A program made the position numbers and the translations under genes. Positions 54,110 through 64,000 of a stretch of 64,000 nt of DNA are shown in pieces; within the stretch, counting starts at the first letter, position 1, and every line of letters starts with the position of its first letter. The stretch covers positions 21,395,888-21,459,887 of the forward strand of contig NC_081139.1 of NCBI RefSeq assembly GCF_958295425.1, in the 5' to 3' direction. Under the pieces are notes generated by a model, which ran no database searches, was not told the DNA's origin, and saw nothing but the letters and a program-made list of their open reading frames with translations. This stretch comes from Solea solea (lineage: Eukaryota; Chordata; Actinopteri; Pleuronectiformes; Soleidae).

Positions 54110-55430
54110 GTAACCTTTGAATATCGACAAATATCAGTTCATTTCAAGCCATAGTTGAAAGAGATCAATCAGTGCTGGTTAAGCCTCATCAGCTCCACAC
54201 AACTGTCCCTGTATTTCTCAGTATAGCAGCGTTTAGACCTCGTATCGCTCTACGACATCCTCGCATCGTGCACACAAAGGGATTTGTTTTCTGTCCCAGA
54301 TGAAGGCGTCGGCAGCACTGCTGCATAGAATTTGACCCAGATGCAGCAACGGATAAGTTTAAATGTTCAAAGGGATTTACTAAAAAGAAAAAGGTTAATG
54401 AGGTGGGGCAGAAGATTCACACTGAAGCAGATGGAGAGGGAAATTAGCTGCAGGAAAAACAAGGTAAGAATACTCAGACTAAGCACTAGGAAGAAAACTA
54501 ATTCAAAGAACCGGTCAGTGTGCTACTGTTGCAGGCAAATCTGACAATGAATGTAGGGAGCTCTGCCACTTAAATGCAGGAGTAGATGAGCTGATGAGCA
54601 GCAGGTGTGTTGTAATCAACCAATCATCTTCCAAGGACCAGAGAGGGGGAGGAGCCAGCAGACACAAAACAAACCCACACACAGAGAAAGACACCCTGAT
54701 CACAGTCTGTGAACACAATTGCGTTATAAAGCAAGATGACTGCAATAAACACCTTCTGCCCAGCCCGCCCCTGTGCTGCCACTGTACACATGCAAATCCC
54801 TCAGTCAGGTCTGATTGCTAGACAGAGCCCAATTTCACATGAAGGACTCAGCATACAAATGATAAAGCTGATAAACATACCCTCCCCTATTTAGAGTCTT
54901 TATGATAAGCTAAGCTAACTGTTTGAGGTGGTATCAGTCTTTCCATCTTAATTCTGGCAATGCCACTGCTTTAAAGATGATTTTAATTTTCACATAATCT
55001 GGTTATTTGATTGTTATTTGATTGGATGGTGGCACATTTTCTTTAACTTAACTCGTCTGAAACAGAACTCCACAGTCACAGCATGTGGCCCGTGTTAGAG
55101 GGACGTTCACTGAGAACATGGGGACGGGTCAGAAATGGATAGTGAACTGTATGATGTAAGTTAAAGGTGAAATGTACACGTCAGACATTTCTGGGACAGT
55201 GTGTTTTTTTCCATGCTGTGTATAAAGTGTGTCAATCATTATCCGTCCCCGTATGGAAAATCTAGGCCAGTCCTCTTCCAGTGGTGCTGGCACTGAATGT
55301 GTACATCCACTGCCAGGGCTCAAGGTGAGCTTGAGAGGGAAACTTCTCATCAGAATCGGTCTTAATAGCCACAGAGGTGATGAGAGCTTGACTTCTGTTA
55401 CACCTGTCACTTTGCATTACTGTTCACATT
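54110..55430. other. intergenic, unclassified
   Basis: 54300-54670 contains repeat-like words (gagctgatgagcagcaggtg, agagggggaggagccagcag) that resemble LTR-type debris, but I cannot assign it. The remainder shows nothing clear. Confidence 0.35.
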
Positions 55431-56499
55431 AGAGCCAACAACTCCACAACCAATGAGAGACACTTAGCTCCGAAATCAACAGATCCCTTTATAATTGCGC
55501 CCGAGGAAAGCAATTTAGCAGAGGCTCCGGGGGATTGACCTTCGATTGGGTTTGTCAAACACAGGTCTTGCTTGATTTGTTTTGGCCCAGTGGAAAATTT
55601 AAATAGTTTCTTCTTTGTGTGTTTGTGTAAGTGTGTGTGTGTGTGGGCTCACCTGGAGAAGGTAGTTGTTTGTGCTCATTTACTTTATGCCAAACTTAAT
55701 TAATAAAGGTAATTGTTCTTGGGTGTGTTGCCTTGTGATAGAATAGAAAAGAACAGTATAGTAGAATAATAGCCTTGTGTTATCCCTTTTTTTTATTTAT
55801 CATCCTTTTAATGTTTCCTCCCAGAAAAGCATTAACCACCCATGTTTCTTTTCCATTTAATTCCTACCCCCAAACAACAACAACAGCAAAAAAAAACACA
55901 TTAATATTCAATTGCCATGTGCATCACCATCTCTCACATCACTGATGTTTTGCAGACGAAGAACAGAAAACTGCTGGAAGCTGAGTGTCAGTGCAGAGTT
56001 TATCCTTTTTTAAACTTCACATTTAAAAAGAAAAAAAGCAAAAAAAAGCCATTAAGCTCAAGCTGAATAAATTGGACTCTCTTCTCACAGTCCATTCCTT
56101 GCAAAGTGTGAAACCACACAGAGATAAAGATGACTTTACCATCTGTCTCTCATCATTAAATAATTATCAACAGTATGGTGAGATCATGAAACCAGCTCCA
56201 GAGATGAGGAAGGACGAAAATGTTCCGAGTCACACGTTTCATACAGAGAGTTTACTCTGTACTGTGAACTTTCTGTAGGTTACGCCACACAAAACATAGC
56301 ATATTATAAATGGAAGAAGCACATATGACCCCTTCCAGATACTGTTTTATCAGTTATGTACAATGTTGGAGAGTTTTCACTGTCAAAAGTAGTGTAAGGG
56401 ATGACTGCAGTAATATTACAATTATTAGCAAAGGTGCGTTGTTCTGTATGCTACATACTGCACCCGTAAATCCATCAGGTTGTTGCTTGTTCCTTTCTG

Positions 56500-56720
56500 G
56501 CAACATTACTGTAGTTTATATGTTGACTCCTTCGACTTCTGGGTCAAAGACCGTAGCGGAAAATTTGGTGCATGTGCAGAACGCCAAGTCTGACTAAGTG
56601 TATACATGCCAGAGTAATCGGACTATGACTCGCATTATACAGGTAAATTAGATTTTGTCTTAGTCTGACTAAGATCTCATTTTTAACATGCATGTAAACG
56701 CGTTGACTTAGTTTCTGCGT
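56500..56720 (+). mobile_element. GTCTGACTAAG MITE-like repeat, copy 2
   Basis: Same orientation and word order as the copy at 27060-27340, about 29 kb apart, and similarly decayed. Confidence 0.6.
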
Positions 56721-57049
56721 TACACAATACATTTTTGTTCTTTAGAAGCTATCTGATGATGGAATATATAGAAAATAGTAAAAGTTAGGCGAGACTCTTC
56801 TGACTGCCATGGTTCCAATTCTGAGGTTTGACTACTAATTTCAACCAAGTGGATTGTTCAAAAGAAACTCGTTGTACATCCCTTTTTCATTAGATTTGTA
56901 AAAGTAATATATAGATATAATGAGTAACATAACTTAATACTTTCGATACCAATAAGTAAAGTAAGTTTTATTACTTTTTAGAGGAGGAATATGTGATGTG
57001 TAACGTACACTGGGAGACAGATGACTCAAATGCTTTCATCCAGAGGGCA

Positions 57050-57345
57050 GTCAAGGTCATACACAGTAAGGCAGTCAAAAACCAGGCAAACAAGTCAGGC
57101 ATGGCAAAAAGAAAAAGGTACAAAATGGGTCGAAGATTAACGGGCAAACACTTAGAAGAACGCGAGAGAGCTGTGCACACAAGGGAAACAAAGACAATCT
57201 GGCAAAGACGTGGTGAATGCTGGACTATATATGCACAGGTAAAGCCACTGATACTCCAAAAAGCTTCAAAAGCCTCTCACCAAGGAGGTAGATCAGGGCT
57301 GTCTTTGGCTAAGGATGAGATGGCAGCATGATAATTGGATAATTT
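57050..57345 (+). repeat. possible LTR-retrotransposon debris
   Basis: caaggtcatacacagtaagg, aaaccaggcaaacaagtcag, aaagacaatctggcaaagac and ctatatatgcacaggt in this order resemble a repeated fish LTR-type segment. Assigned from general recollection only. Confidence 0.35.
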
Positions 57346-57417
57346 AACGAATCTGGACAGCAGAGGGGGACATCAGATGTCCTTGCCAATGCTCTGCCAA
57401 CAGGAGATGTTATGGGA

Positions 57418-57515
57418 CAGTGGTTCTCAAACTTTTATACCAAGTACCACCTGGGAAAATATTGAGCTCTCAAAGTAACACCATTATCACCAACGTTAAA
57501 ATACAGTGGTGTGAA
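57418..57515 (+). mobile_element. hAT-like end (CAGTGGTTCTCAAAC)
   Basis: cagtggttctcaaactttta then ccaagtaccacctggg is a familiar hAT-type terminus found in many animals. Only one end is seen. Confidence 0.5.
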
Positions 57516-58165
57516 AAGGCCGCGCAAAGTCAGCCACAGACTTTTCACAGGAGCAGCCACCAGGGGGCCACTACGCTGGCTAAGAAAAATAACTGTTTGA
57601 ATGGAAGTCTATGGGAAAATGTGTCTATTTCTCACTTAATTTATAACATCAATAAAAATTTTCCTGAGGAGTTAATGTCTCAATTGCTATAGTTACAGGT
57701 CTTCAATATCATTTCAACATTACATACATTTTTGTGAATTATGTGAATTATGTTCAAAGCACGGTTATTTATACATAAATTCTTACATAAATTATGCAAA
57801 CTAGAACAAGGAAAAACAACAGTCATGTAAAACTGAAATGCTATAATAGTGTTATTACTGTAAGTGTATATGTAAAAGTTAAAATGGTCTGTATCGCTGA
57901 GCAAATAACACACAACCAGCTATTTATTGACAGACTTCCGTCACAAAATCCCCACAGGACTGAGGCAGAAAAGGCTCTGCTGTCGTGGTTGCTTCTGCAA
58001 AGCTGTCAATCAAAAACTGGTTTCACCTTTCAGACAGTTCCTCCAATCATCATGCAGAAGCCCAGCAACTGAGCCCACCCACTGCTCCATTGACTCTGGG
58101 AGAAGTCGAGCTTCCCTGGAAGTGACAATTTTGCCACATTTGTCCAATCATCAGTGAAAAAAAAC
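57515..58165 (+). repeat. ATGGAAGTCTATGGG-type repeat region
   Basis: gaatggaagtctatgggaaa (about 57597-57616) and, later, ccattgactctgggagaagt words occur in a common dispersed fish repeat; the parts are separated by AT-rich sequence. Confidence 0.4.
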
Positions 58166-58185
58166 TATTCTTTGCAGTCACATAG

Positions 58186-58300
58186 AGCAGCAACCTTTTT
58201 TGCGCCACGGACCGGACACGGCCTTTAAGGTGTGGCGGATACATACAACAAAATATAATGATACGACCCGAATAAAAACTGGTATTTTCTAAACATAATA
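58186..58300 (+). mobile_element. hAT-like end (GCAACC...GCGCCACGGACCGG)
   Basis: agcagcaaccttttttgcgc then cacggaccgg matches a well-known hAT-type terminus; the far end was not located. Confidence 0.45.
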
Positions 58301-59350
58301 ATAAACGTCAATCCACTGTGTATGCAACTTTATGAGCAGTGTCCTCGTAACATTGTGCCACCATCATAACATGAGTAACGGCGTCTCAGCCCCACACTCT
58401 CTGGTCATAATGGTAAAGGTTAAGCATACCTTCAACATAAGATACACCACAAAAACAAATATAAAGTGCATTAAAAATACACTTTATATACATGATTAAT
58501 ACATGAAAGAACAGTTGAAACTGAGCTTCAAGTGGTTTTAATGCGGAGGCTGTTACGTAAAATCACGCAAGACAATAATGATGAATGATAAACACTTCAC
58601 TTGCTGTCTTGAAGCACACGCCACTGCTTCATATATATACATTATATATATACAGTCTATGGGTAGAACAGAGCAAAACCCCATTGAACCACACTGTGGC
58701 CATGGCACCTTAAAGCGTAACTTTATAAAAATATAAATGTACTCTCTGCTGAGATGCAGTGTTTACCTCTAAGCATTGTGTCTGTGTGTGTATGTATGAC
58801 TGCCGGTAGAATGATTTTTGCTTCTCATCTCCTTGTTTGTACATGCTGGGAAAAGGAAAGTCGGTGTTTCTCCCCATCCTCCATCCTTAGCCCTCCGTCT
58901 CCCCCCCTCCTCCCTCTGCTGCACCAGCTGAACAAAGACAACTGCTCTTTGTTAGCTTCATGCCCTGTCTGAGCTTTGGAGTCAGCATGTGTTTCTTTTT
59001 TGTTTTGTTTCCACTGACGGTGGTGGCAGAGGTAGTGGTGGCACTGATGCTCATGTGTGCACGTCTGCGGCCAGCACAATAATCCTGAAGATAATGTCAG
59101 CCCTCGTGCCCACTTGCTCTCAGCTTATAGAGCAGTTTTTTTTTAACCAGACATCCTCAATAGAGACAGAGTGCTGTGAGGCTGAAGCAGCTGTCTCTGA
59201 GAAAGCGCTTCATCCAGCACCTTTTCTTGTTCACTCCACCTTTTTGTTCTGCTGCACTGGCTGCAATAATATGGAGCAAAATATCTCAGAGTTTCAAAGA
59301 AGCGCTGCACTTTTCCTGTCAAGAGAACGAGATGCTGTCAAAGATACAGC

Positions 59351-59372
59351 ATCCACACACACACACACACAC
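59351..59372. repeat. (CA)n microsatellite
   Basis: Perfect CA run. Confidence 0.95.
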
Positions 59373-59874
59373 GCACTTTACCAAAGCCGGCCGCTATTGC
59401 TTTACTGTAAGGAAAATCCCACTGAGCACGAGGCTTTGTGTTAAATGGCAGACAGTGGGTTGCCCCATTTGGAAAGAAGTAAGGTAACTAAAAAAAAAAA
59501 GGAAGGGAGGAGGACTTGCATTTGGAGGAGAAGAGGAGGGAGTGATGGAATTTTCTATTAATTCTTCCTCACCCACTTTTGTCCATATATGGCAGCACTG
59601 ACGTGCTGGGGGCTGACAACGTGGTTTTACCCGTCTGCTCTATGAGGGTATTATTTGGGTGAGGGGGAAATGGGGGTTGGGTTGCCTTATTTGCTAGTCA
59701 GTCGTCTGCAATATGAAACACTTCTTTGTCTGCCTCTTGCCTTATTTCACATCTTATCTTCAGACACCACCTTCACTTCTTTTCTTAAAAGCACTGATTT
59801 TTTTTTGCATACACGTGTTTATCTACATTCCATAGTCTGTGCATTAGTATTTTCTAGTAGGTTGAGATTTGTTT

Positions 59875-59879
<5 letters not shown>

Positions 59880-59908
<29 letters not shown>
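59880..59908. repeat. (GT)n microsatellite
   Basis: Perfect GT run. Confidence 0.95.
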
Positions 59909-59909
<1 letters not shown>

Positions 59910-60739
59910 ACTGCAGAAATGTTCAATTGCACAAATGTCTCTTCTAGGGTCAACCGCAACGGGCTGTTTAAGTTTCCTGCTGCTAAATGTGATAATTTAG
60001 CTCCATTTCCTGGTCGGCTAATATCAATAGACGGAGAGTTAAAGAGCGTGAAGAAAGTGGGCAGCTATTAGCTCTTATAAATCACACTGTTTAGAGAGTT
60101 AGAACTGCAGTCGTGAGGGGAACGACAGAAGGTGGAAGCTGTCGAGGACAGGAACACGCGTCGCAGTCTACCTGGAAAAGTGTTCGGCAACGCTCTTGTG
60201 TGTGTGTAATGGACTATTTCATATATTATTAGGGTTATTATATTATTATTATATATATATATGATATATTATTTATCAGGAGAGATTAATGAGAGAAAAA
60301 ATGAATTTGTTACAGATTGAACAGAACAACAGATACTGATAGACTGATATTTGGGGGTGATTTTTGTTGCTGTTGCTGTTATTCTTCTTTCTCTTTTTGG
60401 TCTTTGTAACCAGAAAAAGTGTAAAAAATGTTGTATGCTGTGCGTCCTTAATCTGAAAAAAAAGAGGCTCTGCTGAGCAAAACTGTCACACCTGACTGAG
60501 GGAGCTTTTGTGTGTATACAGGAGTTATGCGTGTTATGCGTGTTATGCGTAGGAGTTATGCACTACAGCTTTGAATACCCCTCCCTATTAGACTTGATGT
60601 GCCTAAAATACTGTTGGTTTTGCAGAACCGTTTCAATCAGCAGACTCTTTAAAGTCTTTAAAGTGTGGCGTACACAATCTGCTTCTGCGCCCAGAGGCGG
60701 TTGATGACGTGGTGCGATGGAGGAGGAAGACTGACGGGT

Positions 60740-60800
60740 CAGATGAGAATCAGAATCAGACAGACTTTATTATCATTGCATAGGAATACAACGGAATTAG
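60740..60800 (+). repeat. retroposon end fragment (AATCAGAATCAGA...TTTATT)
   Basis: gagaatcagaatcagacaga then ctttattatcattgcatagg is typical of a dispersed fish retroposon end. Confidence 0.4.
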
Positions 60801-62620
60801 TTTGATGGATCTGAAACATAAAAACACAAGACCCAGGGTGTTCAGTGGTAATTTAAAAACCACAAATAAGAGTATAAATGTTTACAGTGCATTTAAAGTG
60901 CTTCGAAGATGGATGGCAGCATCACTGCATTTTTGTCATTTAACAGCATTATTTAATTTTGGTTTATTTAGTGTGATACTGGAGGGAGTGAGAGAACTAA
61001 GGCAGAAAGAGACAATATATTTAAAAAAAAACAGGATTATTTGCTAACAATGGAGGAGTGTTGCAGTGTTACTGGGACAGCTGACAAACACCTGATCGTG
61101 GCATTGGCACCCTGTGGAAATGACACGTGCACATGCTTGAGAGGAGATAAAATCCTCCATTGCTTGACTGATATTGGTGTCCAACAATATTCAAAAACAT
61201 GCCTCAACAGTATTTTACAACTTTAATACCTTCTAAAAGCCTGTGTGTGTCCTTCTCTAACATCTCAGATAATGCAGCTGATATCCCACACCCTAACAAC
61301 ACTCAGCACTGGATCTAATTGCAGCTGCAGTAATTGGAAAACACCAGGGACTTTTTTTTTTGAGGAGCTTCATTAAGTAAAATCAATAAAAAGTGATCTT
61401 CAAAGAAAACACACTGAAAAAGGGGTCGGAGCGTTTCTGGGCCTCATTAAATTCAAATAATAATGATATATACTATTGAGTAAACAGGCAGACATCATGG
61501 CCTTGCCTCTCAAGCCTCTCAAGATTAAATTTTCCATGCTGCTTTCAAACCTATCTCAACTGCAGAATATATACTATATATGTCACATTCAGAGACAGTA
61601 AAATATGTGTATGTGTGTGTTTTTTTTCCTGTCCCTCGCGCTGTAATCATGCTATACACCACTGTCAAGTCGACCATTATGCAGATTTCAGTGTAGTCTC
61701 TTTGTAGCATCGTACGTCAGCGTCAGGGGAACTGATTTCCTCTGTCGGTGCTGTCACAGGGAGTTTACACGTTGTCAGAAATCGTTTTCGCAGCATCCGC
61801 TGAGTGAACACAGTTAATCGCCGGTCTCCAGAGATAATATTTCCTGGCCTTTTGCAAATAGGAAACACAGCACAGCCCGCCGGACAAATGATCAGGTGTC
61901 GCTGCCTCTTGTTCAGCGTTATGTCCAACACTCAAAGAAATGATTTCTTTAGGGGAAACGCTGCCTCAGCGAACACAGAGCCTGCCCACGACTGTCACAG
62001 GGAAACAGGGAAATGATTAATCAGAACTGTGACAATCTTGTGACTTATCCTCACCCTGCCTGCCACGGCGATGTTACCCCCCCTGCAGCACTGAGGTTCC
62101 TCTCACTGATCACATCCAGACGTGACATTTAAATACGAACCCAGCTCCTCAGCAGACAAGAAAGGACGTACACTCTGGGACAGTCAAACAAATGGTGATG
62201 GCAAGTACAGGTGGAAACCAGCTCAGTGAATTTACATGTGCACGTCTACCGTGGTCGACTCACAGCCAACTCCTTGGAGATTTACGCCGTGGTGTTATTT
62301 TCAGTCCTAATGAGGCGAAAAGGTTAGGCACACAGCGGTAACTGTCGGTTTTGAAAATCCATTTTGCCATCTCTGCAGACGACGCGGAGAGTCGTCGCTC
62401 TGCGAGAGATCAGAGGCCGTATGCTGGTACATCTTAGCTGAATTAGTGACAGCTAACAGTGAGGCGGCAAATTGTAACAAATGAACGATTCAGCCGGGGC
62501 TGAGTGAGTTTAACTGAAATTGCAGAACAAAGGCAATTAGCAAATCACAAGGGCTGCAGTTTAATTGTTCTATATTCTGTGCTAATTATTAAACAGGAAG
62601 TGTGATACATACATACTTTA
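60800..62620. other. intergenic, unique-looking
   Basis: No gene recognised. 61660-62610 is complex and less AT-rich than its surroundings, and could contain conserved regulatory DNA. Confidence 0.35.
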
Positions 62621-62628
62621 TAACTTCC

Positions 62629-62676
<48 letters not shown>
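62629..62676. repeat. (CTAT)n microsatellite
   Basis: About twelve perfect CTAT units. Confidence 0.97.
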
Positions 62677-62677
<1 letters not shown>

Positions 62678-63089
62678 AAAATATAGGTTTATGCCACAGC
62701 TGCTGCCCTAAATTAACAGCATTGGTAATTATCTAAATCATTTTTAATGTTTCTGTAATGGTGAATACACCAGTATGTAGAAGCTCTTCAAATTCAAATT
62801 TACTGTTTTACAAAAAAACTGAAAAAAATAAAATAAAATAGTAAAGCACATCATTACTTCTTGATTAAGATGTCAAATTATAGTTATTTACTTGCGTTCC
62901 TGAACAGAAAAAAAATTATTTTAGTGGTTGAATGTTATGCTTGATTTAATTCTGACTTCTCAGAGAAAAAGGTGAATTCAGTGTGTTACTTTTCAAAAAA
63001 GTATTTAACCTTTGCATGATAAGAAAACTTCACATTTTGGTGCTACGTCATGTGGCGACACACACGTTTTAAATCTTGAATGAACAAAA

Positions 63090-63235
63090 ATGATAAAATG
63101 GCAGCCTTCATAAAACAAGGCCCTTGACTAAAGTACATGTACAATTTTTTATTTTTTAAAGTGATTATAAACATTATAGTGTATTACATTTATGCAAATA
63201 AACCCTTCTAAATGTCCCACACTGCAACTTTAATA
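63090..63235 (+). mobile_element. partial MITE of the TACACACTGG family
   Basis: gtgattataaacattatagt, then gtattacatttatgcaaata, then cccacactgcaactttaa. Same orientation as 31720-31905. Confidence 0.5.
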
Positions 63236-63937
63236 GTGTTTTCCCCTCTTTTTCATAGAGTGATACATCAAAGTACTGGTATAAGCACTTCAGAGTCAGA
63301 GACTGCCACTGGGCAGCGAGCTTATGCTAACTGCTTAGCGATTAGAGAAGGAAGCAGTGGTGTTTTTTTTTCTGCAGGGCACAGAGAAGCAGGAAAGGTA
63401 AAAAAAAAAAAGTCATGACTGAGAATTTTTCTTAAGCCACTGCAGCTGTGAAATATTGAGTTCACATCAGGGCTGCAGCATCATTAGATCATAATACTAT
63501 CATCCACCTCAGGCTACAGTCGTAGACATCTCTGTTCATTTGACCCAGAGCCAACGGCAATGCATTTAGACCAGCGGTACCTTTAAAACCTGCTGCATAA
63601 TATGGGGCTTCCACAGTCCTGCTGTCTACCAGTGGCATCTCGCTTCCCTTATGGAAATGAGCCAGGGTGTTGGAGCATGTCTGTAGTCCCCGGTGCAGAC
63701 TCTGGTTCCATTTGGTATTTAAATGGGTCAAACTGTGCTGATTTATTCATGCTCCGAGGCTTTCGAGCCACTCAGCCTGTCAGGAAAGCTCCCGGCTTTG
63801 CTCCCTCTCAACATAACTTATCTTTGGATACTCACACACATATAGATTTTAAATTTACATTTTATAAACATTGAGGGTGTCCCTCCTCGTCGTTTATGGG
63901 TCTCTGTGTCTTAATTACAACCAAGGTGTTGTTGCAG

Positions 63938-64000
<63 letters not shown>
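63938..64000. repeat. (TAGA)n(CAGA)n microsatellite at window end
   Basis: About eleven TAGA units, then CAGA units running off the right edge. Confidence 0.97.

Noticed and set aside
58989..59444. 151-codon plus-strand frame
   Set aside because: Low-complexity content and a CA run; no similarity recognised.

Overview
The window is vertebrate nuclear DNA, almost certainly from a teleost fish. It has split genes with GT-AG introns, dense dinucleotide and tetranucleotide microsatellites, Tc1/mariner remnants, hAT-like fragments, MITEs, and SINE and LINE tails of fish type. The gene order matches the vertebrate block ITPR1 - SUMF1 - LRRN1. The species, and whether the first gene is the itpr1a or itpr1b paralogue, cannot be decided from this sequence alone.

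Region 1 (1 to about 30.1 kb, minus strand) is the 5' part of itpr1, an IP3-gated calcium channel of the endoplasmic reticulum. I resolve 23 coding exons (about 1,022 residues). They run from the start codon at 27573 to an exon ending at 56, and the rest of the gene lies beyond the left edge. They encode the suppressor domain, the IP3-binding core and part of the regulatory region. The alternative SI cassette (7567-7611) is present. The SIII cassette has no room in the 83-bp intron where it belongs. A CpG-rich stretch at 29.82-30.13 kb is the likely 5' UTR exon and promoter. The 10.7-kb intron 2 and the neighbouring introns hold most of the transposon debris.

Region 2 (32.05-38.45 kb, plus strand) is sumf1 in nine coding exons. 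It encodes the ER formylglycine-generating enzyme that activates sulfatases. It is head-to-head with itpr1. Two TFEB/MITF-type E-boxes and an ETS site lie just before its start.

Region 3 (38.9-48.9 kb, minus strand) is lrrn1, a neuronal LRR-Ig-FN3 membrane protein with its whole 714-residue coding sequence in one exon. It is convergent with sumf1. A CpG-rich, CAG-bearing stretch at 48.47-48.85 kb is a plausible 5' UTR exon joined by a 6.5-kb intron.

Region 4 (48.9-64 kb) has no recognisable gene. It holds repeats, a perfect palindrome, a SINE fragment and a few complex unique stretches that could be lrrn1 enhancers.

The three genes do not form one pathway; their grouping is ancestral synteny. 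I found no evidence of a new multi-gene system. The points most worth a second look are the tandem E-boxes at sumf1, an in-gene duplication that copied part of itpr1 exon 7, the loss of every N-glycosylation site in Sumf1, the SI/SIII status, nested transposon insertions, an uncatalogued-looking inverted-repeat element at 53.76-54.10 kb, and a 42-bp perfect palindrome at 49.73 kb.
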